A stretch of 64,000 bases of DNA. Source: Datura wrightii (taxonomy: Eukaryota; Streptophyta; Magnoliopsida; Solanales; Solanaceae). Positions 44,339 to 57,880 of the stretch are shown piece by piece. The stretch lies in contig JASDFA010000006.1 of NCBI GenBank assembly GCA_035772735.1, positions 62,202,001-62,266,000 on the forward strand. Direction: 5' to 3'. The position numbers were made by a program, and so were the translations under genes. Position 1 is the stretch's first letter, and each line of letters starts with the position of its first letter. The notes beneath the pieces were generated by a model. It saw only the letters and a list, made by a program, of their open reading frames with translations. It did no database searches and was not told the DNA's origin.

Positions 44339-46611
44339 TGCCACGACCCGGACGTACACCCGGATCGTAGAGACAGGACATGGAGCCCTGAGAGACTCCA
44401 TGTCGACCCATGGCATGAGCATACATCTGATCCAATCACAAGAGTGGGAGACTTAACATATAAGAATGTAATCATAACATAGCCAAAGGGAAAAAATCTG
44501 TACAAAACTCATACAATACGGTTGAATACAACTTGCGATCTAATAAGCCTCTAACATGAAGGACGAATCGATGGTTCAACTCCCTAACTAATCCAACATC
44601 TAGTAACTGAAAGAACAATATATAGTATGAACATACATCCCTCAAAACATGAGGACTCACCAAAAGCGCTGACAGAAAATCCGAAACTATCTACGGGTGA
44701 GGATAAGCCTGAGAAGTAGTACTTGTATCACGAAACGATACAACATTGAAAGTATGCGGTCAGTACATGGAATGTACTGAGAATGCAAGGTAAGTAAAAC
44801 AGACATTTATAACATATATGTAATTCATAAATGATCATAAGAGTAGGACATCATGTTCGTATCGTAAATTATAATAACATATCCTACGACTAATGATTTT
44901 CAAAACTTTCATAACATAAGCATAATTGTAATCATAACCGAAGAGCTTCCTTAACATGACTTGATCCATCATACATAATCATAACATGCATGAATCGTGA
45001 GGAACAATGGGAGATTCTCATAACGACATACCCCATATGAGCATGCATGAAGCCCGACTTGTAACCCTAGTCGAGAGGGTGTTTGTACCTTGCCAAGGGT
45101 AGGACCATGAAATTGTTTCACCATGAAAAGGGCCATTTGGGCCAAGGACTAACATGAAACGGATCCCAAAATACCTTCGGTGGCATGTAGTTCATGAGAT
45201 CCGGGGCGTAACCTGAGCCCTGAACCTACTCGGTGTTTGATACTACCCCAAAACACATATAGTGCTCATAATAATACATACATGAGTTCATGGGCTAGTT
45301 AATCGATGATAATCAAAAACATGCTTGAACATATGTGAACTATCCCTGACATAAGGCCCACTAGTCGGCCAAAAACATAATTCATGATTAGTAAAATTCA
45401 TACATACTTGTAGATCATGCATATAGCTTGAATTTCATAAAATAATAATGAATAACGTAATAAATTCATAATTTAAAACATAATTAATGCAGGGCTTGTC
45501 CAGAACATCAATTTTGAAAAATAAATCATAAATCGATTCACCGTGAGGCATGCATAATTAAGCTTAATTGCATAGAAATTCAAAATGAATAATATTATAA
45601 TTAATTTAAATCTCAAAAGATGATCAGAGTCTATAGATTATGATAAGATTTCAAAATTCCAAAACCGATAACTAAATCATTAGGTCTTACATAAATCAAA
45701 CACAAAACCGCATGAGCTTTTGATAAATATTAAGTAAAATCATAGAGTAGGGCATGGGTGTGGAAGAATTCACCTATTGATGGCCTTACATACTTGGGAA
45801 TATCAAATTCTAACTCTCCTTAGAAGCCGAAGAATGAAATTGGAAGAATTGAAGAGAAAAGCTTAAAATCCCCATAGATCACCTTTTAATATCCTTGCAT
45901 GCATGAATGAGAGTTTAGAATAGGCCATTTTCTTATAAACACAGCTTTTCCAAACCAAAACGACATAGTTTAGGGCTTATATCGTGAAAAAGTCTAAATT
46001 ACCCTTAATGAACCTGCCTGAAATCTGGCTGGATGGGACCAACAGACAGCACCAACGGGTCATTGGAACCAATGACGACTGTCGTGTCCCTCGTCGTATG
46101 CACTGCTGAAGATCTACATTGGGAACCATTTAACGGACGGACAGGACGACTCATCCTACCAACCAACAGTCTGTTACATCATCCGTGGTTTGCTCATGGG
46201 ACTTGGCATCTTATCTTCTAACGGGCCACACCACAACTCGTCACAACCAATGACGAGTCGTTGTTTCCCTTCTATCAAGCCCACTGGAAACCATATCCTC
46301 AAGCAACGACCACAACCAACGAGTCGTTGTATCTCCTGACAGGTCGTTGGGAGACCCATTATAGCCCACCTAAAGAACCCAGCGTCCTCTAACGATTGCT
46401 AACAACGACTTGTTGTCTCCCACAATGAGTCGTCATGTAGCCCGTCTTCTACACTATAACCCAGCCTATCCTAACCAACAACTCGTTACAATGACTTGTG
46501 GTTTGATACCACGAGTCGTACCTTGGCTCGTCCTGAGGGATTTTCCCCCTTTTCTGTTGTTTTCAACTTTTCACTTCTGAGTCTATTGCTACACACTTTC
46601 GGGGTATTACA
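44339..46611 (-). repeat. 3' LTR of the minus Tekay-like element (copy B)
   Basis: The LTR is 2273 bases, TGTAATACCCC to GTCGTGGCA on the minus strand. U3 (46030-46600) contains repeated ACGAGTCGT-type motifs (for example 46251, 46319, 46509). Confidence 0.87.
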
Positions 46612-46856
46612 ATATGTCCCCCTTGGAAAAATTCGGCCTCAAATGTTAGAAACAAGAAGAAATCAGAGACAAACAATTACCATACTCAAATACTGATCTT
46701 TTTAACCAAAATTTTTCACGGAATGACTACCTCTGATTCATAACATATGCCTGAACTGATCTCATGCTTCACATACATATTCATACGCATAAAAGAAACT
46801 TGAACACATGAACTGAACATGAAAACTAAATAGAATTATAGTGTAGGATTGATACC
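46612..46856 (-). other. Polypurine tract and 3' untranslated region (copy B)
   Basis: CCAAGGGGGAC on the minus strand (46616-46626) lies next to the LTR start. There is no coding up to the chromodomain stop. Confidence 0.75.
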
Positions 46857-49590
46857 TCAAGTCGGAATTGAGCCGATAGAGAATAAATGTGGGTATTTAG
46901 CCATCATATTCACTTCGGCTTCCCACGTAGCTCCCTCAACATGCTGATTTCTACATAAAACCTTAACTAAAGATACTTCTTTGTTCCTTAACTTCCGAAC
47001 CTGATGATCCAAGATTTCAAAGAGAATTTCCTCATAACTGAGGTTGTCCCTTACCCCAACGCTGTCCACTGAAACTACTAAGGCTGGATCATCGAAGCAC
47101 TTTTTCAAGAGTGATACATGAAATATGGGATGTACTGAAGATAACTCCAATGGTAAGTCAAACTCATACGCCACCTTACCAACTCTCCTCATAATCCGGT
47201 AGTGACCAACATATCAGGGACTGAGTTTCTCTTTCTTCCCAAACAGCATGACTCCCTTTATGGGAGATACCACTAGAAATACCCAGTAATCCACATCAAA
47301 CTCCAGATTCCTTCTCCTCCCATTAGCATACGATTTCTGATGACTCTGAGTAGTTTTTAACTGGTTCCTTATCAATTGGACCTTTTTCATGGCCAATCAT
47401 GGCTACTTCACCAACTTCAGACCATCCAATGTGCTATCTACACCTTCGCCCATAAAAAGCGTCGAACAATGCCATCTGGATACTAGAGTGATCGCTGTTA
47501 TTATAAGAAAACTGGATTAAGGGAAAATGATCATCCAAACCATATTTAAAATCCATAACACATGCCCTCAACAGATCATCAAGAGTCTAAATTATTCACT
47601 CGGCTTGGCCATCCGTTTGCCAATGAAAGGCTGTACTGAGCTTGACTTGAGTACCAAGTCCCTTCTGAAAAGACCACTAGAACTGGGAGGTAAGCTGAGT
47701 ACCTTTGTCTGAAATAATATACAGGGGCACTCCATGAAGTCGAACCAACTCCCTAATATACAATTTGGCATAATCATCCGTTGAATCCGTGGTCTTGACT
47801 GGTAGGAAGTGTGCAGCCTTAGTTAACCTGTCTACCACCATCCAAATAGAATAGTGTCATTGGGTACGAGGTAGGCATGTAATTAAATCCATGTTAATAT
47901 CTTCCCACTTCCATATGGGAATGTTAATATCATGAAGTACGCCTCTCGGCCTTTGATGGTCGACTTTCACTCGCTAACAGTTTGGATATTTGGCTAGTAA
48001 CTCTGGAATGACCTTCTTCATACCATCCCAGCAATTGATTTCTCACAAGTCCAGATACATCTTCGTGGATCTCGGTTGGATAGAATATCTGGTGTCATGT
48101 TCCTCATGCAATATCCGAACTCTCAAATCATCAACATCTGGGACACATAGGAGACCCTAGTGTCGTAGCACACCATCTCCCCCTTGGGAGAAAACCTCCA
48201 CCTTTTGAATCCACACCGCTTCCTTTAGCTTCCTCAAAATCAGATCCTCATCTTGCTTAGATTTGACATCAACCTCCAAGGATGATTCTGACCCATTCTG
48301 CACAACAACGCAGCCATCGGTCGAGTCGATTAATCTAACTCCCAATCTTGCAAGCTTGTGGACATCTTTCACCAAATCCTTCTTTCCCTCATCCACGTGG
48401 GACACACTCTCCATAGAGAGCCTACTAAGTGCATCGCCAACAAATTAGCCTTTACTGGGTGGTAAAGAACACTCATATCATAGTTCTTTACTAACTCCAA
48501 CAATCTCCTTTGCCGAAGATTGAGATCCTTTTGCGTGAACACATATTTCAAGCTTTTGTGATCCGCGAACATGTCCACGTGGAGCCAATACAAATAATGT
48601 CGCCATATCTTCAATGAAAAAACCACTGCAGCCAACTCGAGATCATAGGTCGGGTAATTCTTTGATTGAACTTTCAACTGTCAAGAGGCATATGCTATTA
48701 CTTTCCCATGCTGCATCAATGCACATCCCAGTCCGACTCTCGAAGCATCAAAATATACAACAAAGCCCTTTGTACCCTTGGGTAAAGTCAACACTGGTGC
48801 TGAAGTGAGTCAGGTCTTCAGCTCCTGGAAGCTTTTCTCACAAGCCTCCGACCATTGGAACTTTATCTTCTTCTGAGTCAACCTAATCATTGGGGCTGGA
48901 ATTGATGAAAAGCCCTCAACAAATCTTCAGTAGTAGCGTGCTAGTCCAAAAAAACTCAAAATTTCTTAAGGATTCATGGGTCTAGGCCAATTCTTCACCT
49001 CTTCGATTTTCTGAGAATCTACTTTTTTGCACTCACTGGAAACCACATGACCCATAAATACCACCGAGTATAGACAAAATTCGCACTTACTAAACTTTGT
49101 ATACAACTGATGATCCTTGAGAATTCACAACACTATCCTAAAATGAGCGGCATGCTCCTCCTTGCTCCGGGAGTATATAAGGATGTCATCGATGAACACG
49201 ATCACAAATATGTCCACATATTGCTTGAACACCCTGTTCATCAGGTCCATAAAAGCTGCAGGAGCATCGGTTAGTCCAAATGACATAACTACAATCTCAT
49301 AATGGCCATACCGAGTTTTGAAGGCTGTCTTTGGGATATCACACACTCGAACTCGGAGCCAATGATACGTGGACCTGAGATATATCTTCGAGAAACACTT
49401 GGTACCCTGGAGCTAGTCGAATAAATCATCAATCCTGGGCAAGGGGTACCTTTTCTTGACAGTGACCTTATTCAGCTGCCGATAATCAATACACATTCGA
49501 AGCGACCCATCCTTTTTACGAACAAATAGAATCAGTGCACCCAGAGACTTGCTTGGTCTAATGAAACCCTTATCCAACAAGTCCTTCAAT
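46857..49590 (-). pseudogene. Tekay-like pol: RT-RNase H-integrase-chromodomain (copy B)
   Basis: RT (48800-49590) keeps FGLTDAPAAFMDLMNRVF and VFIDDILIYS (49125-49346). RNase H (48369-48800) keeps DLELAAVVF and DHKSLKYVF. The integrase zinc-finger region lies at about 47960-48160. The integrase core keeps the Glu of GQAE, but a stop follows it directly (CGA to TGA). The open frame 46857-47192 has KVAYEFDLPLELSSVHPIFH and a chromodomain-like end (SYEEIL, RKLRN, then ATWEAE and KYPHLF). A chromodomain-like tail can guide integration to marked chromatin in this lineage. Several stops and frameshifts make the polyprotein non-functional. Confidence 0.88.
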
Positions 49591-49592
49591 TG

Positions 49593-50564
49593 TTATTTTA
49601 ACTCTTTTAGCTTAGCTGGAGCCATCTTGTAAGGAGGAATGGAGATAGGCTGCATATTGGGAAGTAGATCAATACCAAATTCGATTTCCCTTTTCAGAGA
49701 AACACCTGGCAAATCATCGGGGAAAATCTCCGGATACTCATACACCATTAGAATAGACTGAATAGTCGGGGTCTCGAACTCTACATCCTTAACCCTAACT
49801 AGGTGGTACATGCAACCCTTAGAGATCATTTTTCTAGCCTTAAGGTATGAAATAAACCAACCGGCTGGTACATCCGAATTACCCTTCCATTCCAGAACTG
49901 ACTCAACCAGAAATTGGAATTCCACTGCACAGGTACTACAATTAATCAAAGCATAACATGCAAACAACCAATCCATACCAACAATGATATCAAAATCCAT
50001 GATGACCAACTCTACTAAGTCTGCGGAGGTAACCTTATGGAACACTGTGATGGGACACCCTCTATATACTCGTCTAGTTACCACTGATTCACTAACTGGA
50101 GTAGATACGGAGAATGGTTCTGACAGAATTTCAGGACTAAATCCAAAACTACTATCAATGTAAAGGGTCAAAAAAGAAAAAGTAGCTCCTTGATCTAACA
50201 AAGCATAAGCATCAATATAGAAGACTTGCAACATACTCGTGACCATATCTGGCGAAGCCTCCTGCTCTTGGAGAGGCACTAGGGCATCAAACCTGTTTTG
50301 GTGCTGACAACCTACTGAACTAGTGGAGACGCCCTGCTGAGGGGGTTGTGTTGCTGGAGCGGTAGAACTGGCTGTAGGGAAATCTATGATCTTGTGACTG
50401 GGTTTGCCACACCTGAAACAAGCATTCACACTAACCAGGCACCTCCCGTGATGATTCTTGTCGCACATCGCACAAATTGGAAATGTGCGTTCCACCTGCA
50501 TGCTTCCATGATCACTCGAGCTTGTAGCCCTGCTCCTCTGGTCTCCCCTGAACCTGGATGGCAT
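49593..50564 (-). pseudogene. Gag end, protease and start of RT: longest open frame in the window
   Basis: These 323 codons are uninterrupted. Two zinc-binding motifs come first: C31-C34-H38-C42, then C49-C52-H57 with Phe62 where the final Cys should be. The protease has ALLDQGAT (catalytic Asp124), MDFDIIVGMDWL and a downstream linker. The frame then enters RT with EYPEIFPDDLPG, RE-EF, the PISIPPYKMAPAKLKELK stretch and a stop. Protease normally cuts the Gag-Pol polyprotein in the virus-like particle. The chosen ATG is internal, and gag continues upstream through stops. The frame being open over this length suggests relatively recent decay here, but the second knuckle is already broken. Confidence 0.87.
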
Positions 50565-51498
50565 GCTGGCTGATGATGGAGCTGGATCAATGGACCTGTG
50601 CTGGGACAGCTGACGTGGTCCACCCCCTATCCTACCCTGAGAAACCCCGTAGCTATCAGTCCTGGCCCTCTTGTCCTCTCTCTGCCTCCTGTAGACCTAC
50701 TCCATCTGCTGCTCATGCAATCCAATATGGGGAAAATCAATGTCCTGGTGAAGCATGGTGATCCCATAATCCCTGTCCAAATAATCTGCTACCCCATTCA
50801 CAATACGGCCCACGAGCCAATTGGTCCGCCACCAACTCCGGAGCATATTTAGACAACCAGGTGAACTCCAATGCATATTCCTAGACTGATATATTACCTT
50901 ACTTTAGATTAAAAAACTCGGATGCCTTGAGCTACCTCATCTCCCGATGGAAGAACCGATCCATAAAGGCAATGTGGAACTCATCTCAACCTATTGGGTC
51001 TGCCCCCGCCACCCTGTCATCTCTCCATTGCTTAAACCATATATGTGCTACCCCTTTTAGCGGATAGGACGTCAAGTCAACGCATTCCCCATTATTCAGC
51101 CCCATAACCTAGTTGATCTTCAAAATCTCGTCAATGAAATCATGTGGATCCTCGTCCACCCTTGACCCCGTGAACTCCAGAGGGCTCATCCTTAAGAAAT
51201 CCCTCACCCTAGATGCTGCTGCATTCCCATTTTGAGGGAAATGCACTACCGTCTGATTTTGGACCTTGGTAGACATGGCCTGTGCCAACATCTGAATCGT
51301 CATCCTAAACTCAGCGTGTGTGGCTAGCTCTAGTACGTGCTCCTTGTGAACGGGTGGAGTTGGATGATGCTCACCATCATGGGCAACCTCATGATCATTA
51401 AATTTCCATTTCTCCTGGAGTTTAGTCGACGTGGAGGCACAATTCTTGAAATGCAAATAGCACAAATTAGAAAAGTAAAGGACGTTCATCACCGACAT
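50565..51498 (-). pseudogene. Tekay-like gag N-terminal and core region (copy B element)
   Basis: The open frame 51109-51498 gives a gag N-terminal part with FRMTIQMLAQAM, RDFLRMSPLEFTGSRVDEDP and FIDEILKIN. After its stop the retrotransposon gag core continues leftward (FKQWRDDRVAGADPIG, DEFHIAFMDRFF, then EYALEF and LSKYAPELV) with further stops. Gag would form the particle shell. No good initiation codon stands out. The Ser/Pro-rich stretch before the zinc motifs is frameshifted. Confidence 0.8.
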
Positions 51499-51630
51499 AG
51501 ATCATGAAAAAAGTGAATGTGTCCTCAACGTCTAGCAGCCTCTTCTTCATAAGTGTGGCGCGCTTCGCACCCATGAAAAAGACTCTACTTAACGCAACTT
51601 TAAGAATCCCTAGGACACATAAAACCTATG

Positions 51631-51642
51631 GCTCTGATATGA
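51631..51642 (-). other. Primer binding site, initiator tRNA-Met type (copy B element)
   Basis: On the minus strand TCATATCAGAGC differs at two bases from TGGTATCAGAGC. It lies a few bases from the 5' LTR end at about 51649. Confidence 0.8.
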
Positions 51643-51648
51643 AGTTTT

Positions 51649-52697
51649 TCACGACTCGGACATACACCCGGATCGTAGACACAGGAAAAGGAGCCCTGAG
51701 AGACTCCATGTCGACCCGTGGCATGAGCATACATCTAATCCAATCACATAAGAGAAAGACTTAACATATAAGAACGTAATCATAACATAGCCAAAGCGAC
51801 AAAATTAGTACAAGATTCATAGAATACGGCCGAATAAAACTTGCAGTTTGATAAGCCTCTAACATAAAGGACGGATTGATGGGACAACTCTCTAACTAAT
51901 CCAACATCCAGAAATTGAAAGAACAAAATAGAGTATGAACATACAACCCTCGAAACATGAGGATTCACCAAAAAGGATGAGAGCAAATCTGAAACTATCT
52001 GCGGGAGAGGATAAGCCTGAGAACTGAGACCTGTATCATGAAATGATACAACATAGAAAGTATGCAGTCAGTACATGGAATGTACTGAGTATGCAAGGTA
52101 AGTACAATTGACATTTAAAACATATATGAAATTCATTAATAATCATAAGAGTAGGAAATCATGCTCGTATCATAAATTACAATAACATATCCAATGGCTC
52201 AAGGTTTTTAAAACATTCGTAACATAAACGTAATCGTAATCATAATAGAAGAGCTTTATTAACATGACTTGAGCCATCATACATAATCATAACATGCACA
52301 AATCGTGAGGAATAGTGGGAGATTCTCTTAACAACCATACCCCATATGAGCACACATGAAGCCTGACTTGTAACCCTAGTCAGAAGGGTGTCCGTACCTT
52401 GCCAAGGGTAGGACCATGAAAGTATGATATCACAATGAAAAGGGACATTTGGGCCAGGGAATAACATGAAAGGGGTCCCAACATACCTATGGTGGAACAT
52501 AGTTCACGAGATCTGGGCTTAACCTGAGTCCCGAACCTACTCGATGTTCGATATTATTCCCAACACATATATAGTGCTCATAATAAAACATACATGAGTT
52601 AATGGGCTAGTTAAATCATGATAATCATAAACATTCTTGAACATATGTGAACTATACATGACATGAGGCCCGTCAGTCGGCCAAAAAGATAATTCAT
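51649..52697 (-). repeat. 5' LTR of the copy B Tekay-like element, cut part
   Basis: Collinear with 44339-45385 of the 3' LTR. It stops in the middle of the LTR at 'aattcat', where another element's LTR begins (TGTCACGACC at 52698). Confidence 0.85.
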
Positions 52698-54894
52698 TGT
52701 CACGACCCGAGAGTACACCCGAATCATACACACAAGACAAGGAGCCCTGAAGAACCCACGGCATGAGCATATGTCTAATCCATTCACACAAGGCGGAATA
52801 CTTAGCTTAAAACCATTGAAATCAAAATTAAAATGTTAGAGAAATAATATAAGAATCGGTAATACCTAACACAAGCATAAACATCGTAATACTACAGTTG
52901 AGTCTGAAAGCCTCTTAATCATAATAGACGGGTCGAAGGGAAAAGACCCCAACTAACCCCAATCATTCTGAAAGAAAAAGGGTAAACAAGGCCCGAACAT
53001 GAAGCCCTCGAACCATGAGGACTAACCACTGAAAGCTTGAAGCGGGACTGAAAGCTAGCTAGGAACGATGCTGAACCTGCGAACCTGATCTTGAAAAATG
53101 TGGGTCAGTACTTGAAATGTACTTAGTATGTGAGGTATGCAAGAAAATACTTGAAAACATAAAAGTTATAGGAGTGGGGACTGCATGATCATAAATACTG
53201 AATTCGTAAGCATATCGTAAGGGTTAAGATTTCCAAATTACCCATAAACCTGTCGTAGTCATAACATGAGGGAAAACATTTCAAAAACACGACTTAAGCC
53301 AAAATAACATAATCATACATGCATTAAAACATGAGGAACAGTGGGATATTTCTATAACCGACATACCCCATACGAGCACACATGGAGCCCGATCTGTAAG
53401 CCTAGTCGGGAGGCCGTCCATACCTTGCCAAGGGTATGAACCATAAAAGGCATGATATCACTCATGAAGACCCCATTGGGAATAGGGGATAGAAACTGAT
53501 GCGGTCCCAAGCATAACCTACGGTGGCATGTAGTTATGAGATTCGGGGCTAACCTACGCCCTGAACTTACTCGGTGTTAAGTACTACTCCAAAAACATGC
53601 AACGTGCTCATAAAATTCATATATGACATGCATGGCTAGCTAAATTGTGATAATCATAACATGCTTGAGAATTCGTGACACTAGCCAGGGAAAATGGGGC
53701 CCTTGGTTCAGCCAAAATTGTTGTTCATAAATCATAAACGACATGTGGGCATTGCCCATAATTTCAATCATACTTGAAATGCTTAAATTTATGGAAAACA
53801 TGATTATAATAACATGAGTAATTGAAAACATGCTTAAAATTTAAAAAGTTCATATCATGCTTTAGAACCACCATAATCATGAATTTCACTAAAACCCCCT
53901 TATTTTGTGTACATGTGCCTTTAGGGACTAAATCATCAAACATTGAAGAAAATAAGTGAAAACAATCCAATAATTCAAACCCATGATTTTAGACATACTA
54001 CAACATGTTCACATCGAATTTTGAGGAAACATGCATTTGCGCTGTGAACCATCAAGAATTGATAACCTTTAACATAGAAATAGGGAGAATTTTTGCATGG
54101 GTAGGGACTAAACTACCCATTCAAAACCCCACATACCTGGAAACTCCTTGATTCCTAACCCCCTTGAAAAGCCCTAGATGGAGACTTGAATAACATGAAG
54201 GTGAACACTTGAATCCCTTTCCTCTTTCCTCTCTACTCTTACAAGTATCAAAATGAGGTTTATCATGGATGATTTCTCCTTTAAAGTCCATGTGCCGATA
54301 TCAAAACGACGTAGTTTAGGTCTTTGGAGCGTAGGAAATTATGAGAAGGCCCTTCTTAATTCACAAGAAATAACTGCCAGGTGACCCTAACGGGCGACCT
54401 GAAGGCTCATTCCACGGACAATGAGTCGTTGGGTCATTTCGTCCAGTCCACTAGAACTTTTTACCTGGGCTCTTAACGGAGGACATGACGAGTCTTCCCC
54501 CGAGGCAATGGCTCGTTACCAGCTTCTGTCAAGTACACTACCTCATCCTTAATCAAAGTTCTACAGGCTTGCTCACGACCAACCTCACGAGTCGTTGGGG
54601 CTGGCCATGGCTCGTGGGGTCCCATCTGTTAGGTACACTGGTCAAAATTCCTGGGTAAACCATAACCTCACCCCATGGTAGACCTGACGACTCGTGGTGG
54701 CTGACCACGAGTAATTCCCACGCCCGTGGGGACCCCAACTCCTTAGCGCAGTCCAACCTTCCCACGAGCCACTTGACGACTTGTTGTGTCTCCTCACGAG
54801 TCGTCTAATGACTCATTCTTCACTATTGCAACATTTTTTAGATTTTTCCCCGTTTGACCCCTGGGTCTGATCCTTGGGTTCCCGGGATATAATA
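52698..54894 (-). repeat. 3' LTR of the third Tekay-like element
   Basis: On the minus strand it starts TATTATATCCCGGG (expected TG changed to TA) and ends GTCGTGACA, about 2.2 kb. U3 contains CACGAGTCGTTGG (54585), TGACGACTCGTGG (54686) and CACGAGTCGTC (54797). Confidence 0.83.
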
Positions 54895-55135
54895 ATATCT
54901 CCCCCTTGGGAACATTCATCCTTGAATGTTAGAAATATGCAGAAAACTTAGAATCAAACATTCACCATATGCAAATACTGATAATTTATGTCGAAAACTA
55001 GCGGAACGACTAACCCCGAAAAGAAATACATAGCTGGACTGAATTCGGACACCACATACATATATCACATCATAAAAGAAACATGCATGCATGAATGGAA
55101 CATGAAAAATTTAATAGATGTTTAGGGCAAAAATC
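54895..55135 (-). other. Polypurine tract and 3' untranslated region (third element)
   Basis: CCCAAGGGGGAG on the minus strand (54899-54910) lies four bases from the LTR start. No coding is seen before the chromodomain region. Confidence 0.75.
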
Positions 55136-57880
55136 TGTACCTCAAACTGAAACTGAGCCGGCAGGAAATAAATGGGGGTATTTAGCCATCATAGCTGCTT
55201 CAGCTTCCCATGTAGCTCCCTCGGCATGCTAATTTCTCCATAACACCTATACCGAGGCTACTTCCTTGTTCCTCAGCCTTTGAACCTGACGATCCAAGAT
55301 TTCAACAGGAATTTCCTCATAACTGAGGCTATCCTTCACACCAACACTTTCTACCGGGACCACTAAGGTTGGATCTCCCAAGCACTTTTTCAAGAGCTAT
55401 ACGTGAAATACAGGATAAACTGAAGCCGATGCTGAAGGTAAATCCAACTCATAGGCTACTTTACCCACTCGTCTTACAATCTTTATGGACCAATATAGCG
55501 GGGGCTGAGTTTCCCTTTCTTTCTGAATCTCATTACTCCCTTCATGGGTGATACCTTCAGAAACACCCAATCATCGATCTCGAACTCAAGCTCTCTCCTC
55601 TTTACATCAGCATAAGACTTTTGGCGACTTTGAGTCATTTTCAGCCTTTCTCTTATCAACTGAACTTTCTCGATGGCCTCACGAACTGAATCTGGAAGAA
55701 CTAATGAAGACTCACTGACTTCAAACCAACCAATGGGCGATCTACATCTTCTCCCACAGAGAGCCTCAAACGGTGCCATCAGAATACTAGAGTGGTAGTT
55801 GTTGTTTTAGGCAAACTCAATAAGAGGTAAATGCTCATCCCAACTACCCTTGAAGTCAATAACACAAGCTCTCAATATGTCCTCAAGAGTCTGGATAGTC
55901 CTCTTCGCCTAACCATCTGTCTGCGGATTAAATGTCGTGCTAAGCTTGACTTGGGTACTAAGCCCCTTTTGAAAATATCTCTAGAACTGAGAGGTGAACT
56001 GGGTGCCTCTATATGATATAATGGATAAGAAAACTCTGTGCAGTCTAACCAGCTCTGGGATGTATAACATAGCATAATCTTTCGTTGAATCGGTGGTTTT
56101 GACCGGTAAGAAATGAGCAGCCTTGGTCAACCTGTCGACCACAACCCAAATGGAGTTATACTGTCTATGAGTGCGGGGTAAATCAGTTACAAAGTCCATA
56201 TTGATTTCTTCCCACTTCCAAGTATGAATGCTGGTATCTTGGAGTACACCCCCCCCCTCGGTCTCTGATGCTCGACTTTCACTTGTTGGCAGTTTGGACA
56301 CTTAGCTACAAATTCTGTAATGCCCCTCTTCATGCCATTCCACCAGTAGATTTCCCTCAAGGCATGATACATTTTGGTGGCACCTAGACGGATAGAATAT
56401 CTGGATCCGTGAGCTTCATACAGCATTCGACTGCTCAAATACCCCATGTTCGGAACACAAAAGCAACCCTGGTATTGAAGCACACCATCTCCCCCTTTGG
56501 AGAAGACTTCTACCTTCAGACTTTGAACAGCTTCTTACAGCTTTACTAATGTTGGATCTTCATCTTGTTTATCCTTCACCTCTGCTACCAAGGACGATTC
56601 TGACCCGTCCTAGACTACTACCCCACCTTTGGTCGAACCAACTAATCTAACTCCCAACCGTGCAAGTCGATGCACCTCCTTCACCAGCTCCCTCTTGCCT
56701 TCGCTCACATGTGACACACTCTCTATAGAGAGTCTACTAAGGGCATCCACTACTAAGTTGGCCTTACCCAGGTGATAAGGACACTCATGTCGTAGTCTTT
56801 AAGTAGCTCCAACCACCTCCACTACCGACGATTGAGATCCTTCTGTGTGAACACATATTGTAAGCTAGCCTTCAATTCCTAGAAGCTCTTCTCACAAGCC
56901 TCCGACCATTGGAACTTCACCTTTTTCTGAGTCAATCTAGTCAATGGGGCTGCAATGGATGAGAAACCTTCTAAAAACCTCCGATAGTAACCCGCTAAGC
57001 CCAAAAAGCTCCTGATCTCCGAAGGGTTCACCGATCTGGGCCAGTTCTTTACTGCCTCTATTTTCTAGGAGCCCACCATTATACCTTCGCTTGACACTAC
57101 ATGTCTAAATAATGCAACAGGATTCAGCCAGAACTCACATTTGTTGAACTTGGCGTATAGTTGGTTATCCTTGAGGTTCTGGAGTGCTACCCTCAGGTGT
57201 ACGACATGCTCCTCCTCGCTCATGGAGTATATTAATATGTCATCAATGAACATTATCACGAACATATCCAGATATGCCTTGAATACACTATTCATTAGGT
57301 CCATAAAAGTTGTAGGGGCATTGGTTAGTCAAAAAGACATAATAACAAATTCATAATGGACATACCCGAGCTGTGAAGGAAGTCTTTGGGATATCGCTCT
57401 CCTGACCCCTGAGCTGGTGATACCCGGACCTGAGATCTATCTTGAAGAAACACATACCACCATAAAGCTAATCGAATAGGTCATCAATCATGGGTAAAGG
57501 GTACCTATTCTTGATGGTGACCTTGTTCAACTGCCTATAGTCAATACACATCCGAAGAGAACTGTGTTTCTTCCAGACAAAAAACACTAGGGCACCCCAT
57601 GCGTACTTGCTCGGTCTAATGAAACCCTTGTCTAGCAAGTCCTTCAACTGCTCCTTTAATTCTTTTAGCTCGGCTGAGGCGATTAGGTAGGGAGGAATCG
57701 ATATGGGCTGGGTGTCGAGTAGATGATCAATCTCAAAATCAATCTCCCTCTTAGGAGGAGCACCTGGTAGGTCATCTGGGAATACCTCGGGATACTCACA
57801 TACCACAGGGACTGACTGAATTGTCGGGGCCTCGGATGTGGCATCCTTAACCCTAACCAAATGGTAAATACAACCCTTAA
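55136..57880 (-). pseudogene. Tekay-like pol of the third element; RNase H mostly deleted
   Basis: RT opens with EYPEVFPDDLPGAPPKREID and keeps KEQLKDLLDKGFIRPS and MCIDYRQLNKVTIKNRYPLP (57468-57860). It also keeps MFIDDILIYS (57065-57304), then GYYRRFLEGFS-like sequence. At about 56870 the RT end (a SF-ELKAS-like stretch) joins LQYVFTQKDLN, so the RNase H residues before that motif, with the first catalytic positions, are gone. The integrase zinc finger region (56187-56483) keeps CPNCQQVK. A run of nine C (56249-56257) coincides with a frameshift. The core has NMDF, but ISYRG (second Asp to Tyr) and GQAER changed to stop-Ala-Lys-Arg. The C-terminal part (55483-55779) and a chromodomain-like end follow. 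Confidence 0.87.

Larger units (their letters stand above)
34424..49551. repeat. Segmental duplication, copy B
   Basis: This is the counterpart of copy A without the large plus-strand Tekay-like insertion. Position 34424 aligns with base 1 of the window, so the true left edge may lie further left. Position 49551 aligns with the place where copy A is cut by plastid DNA. The site that carries the insertion in copy A is unoccupied here: the bases around 35640 read straight through with one copy of the target sequence. Copy B therefore shows the ancestral order of the nest. Confidence 0.85.
44339..52697 (-). mobile_element. Minus-strand Tekay-like element (copy B)
   Basis: The 3' LTR (44339-46611), polypurine tract, chromodomain, integrase, RNase H, RT, protease, gag, tRNA-Met-type primer site (51631-51642) and the first kilobase of the 5' LTR are present. 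The 5' LTR is interrupted at 52698 by another Tekay-like element. A diverged piece of the same LTR family reappears at 61816-62046. All genes carry stops. Confidence 0.9.

Noticed and set aside
34424..49551. A and B as independent insertions of the same families
   Set aside because: Several element-to-element junctions are shared at the same bases.
50346..50852. Plus-strand frames opposite the gag region
   Set aside because: They are shadows of the minus-strand gag-protease frame.
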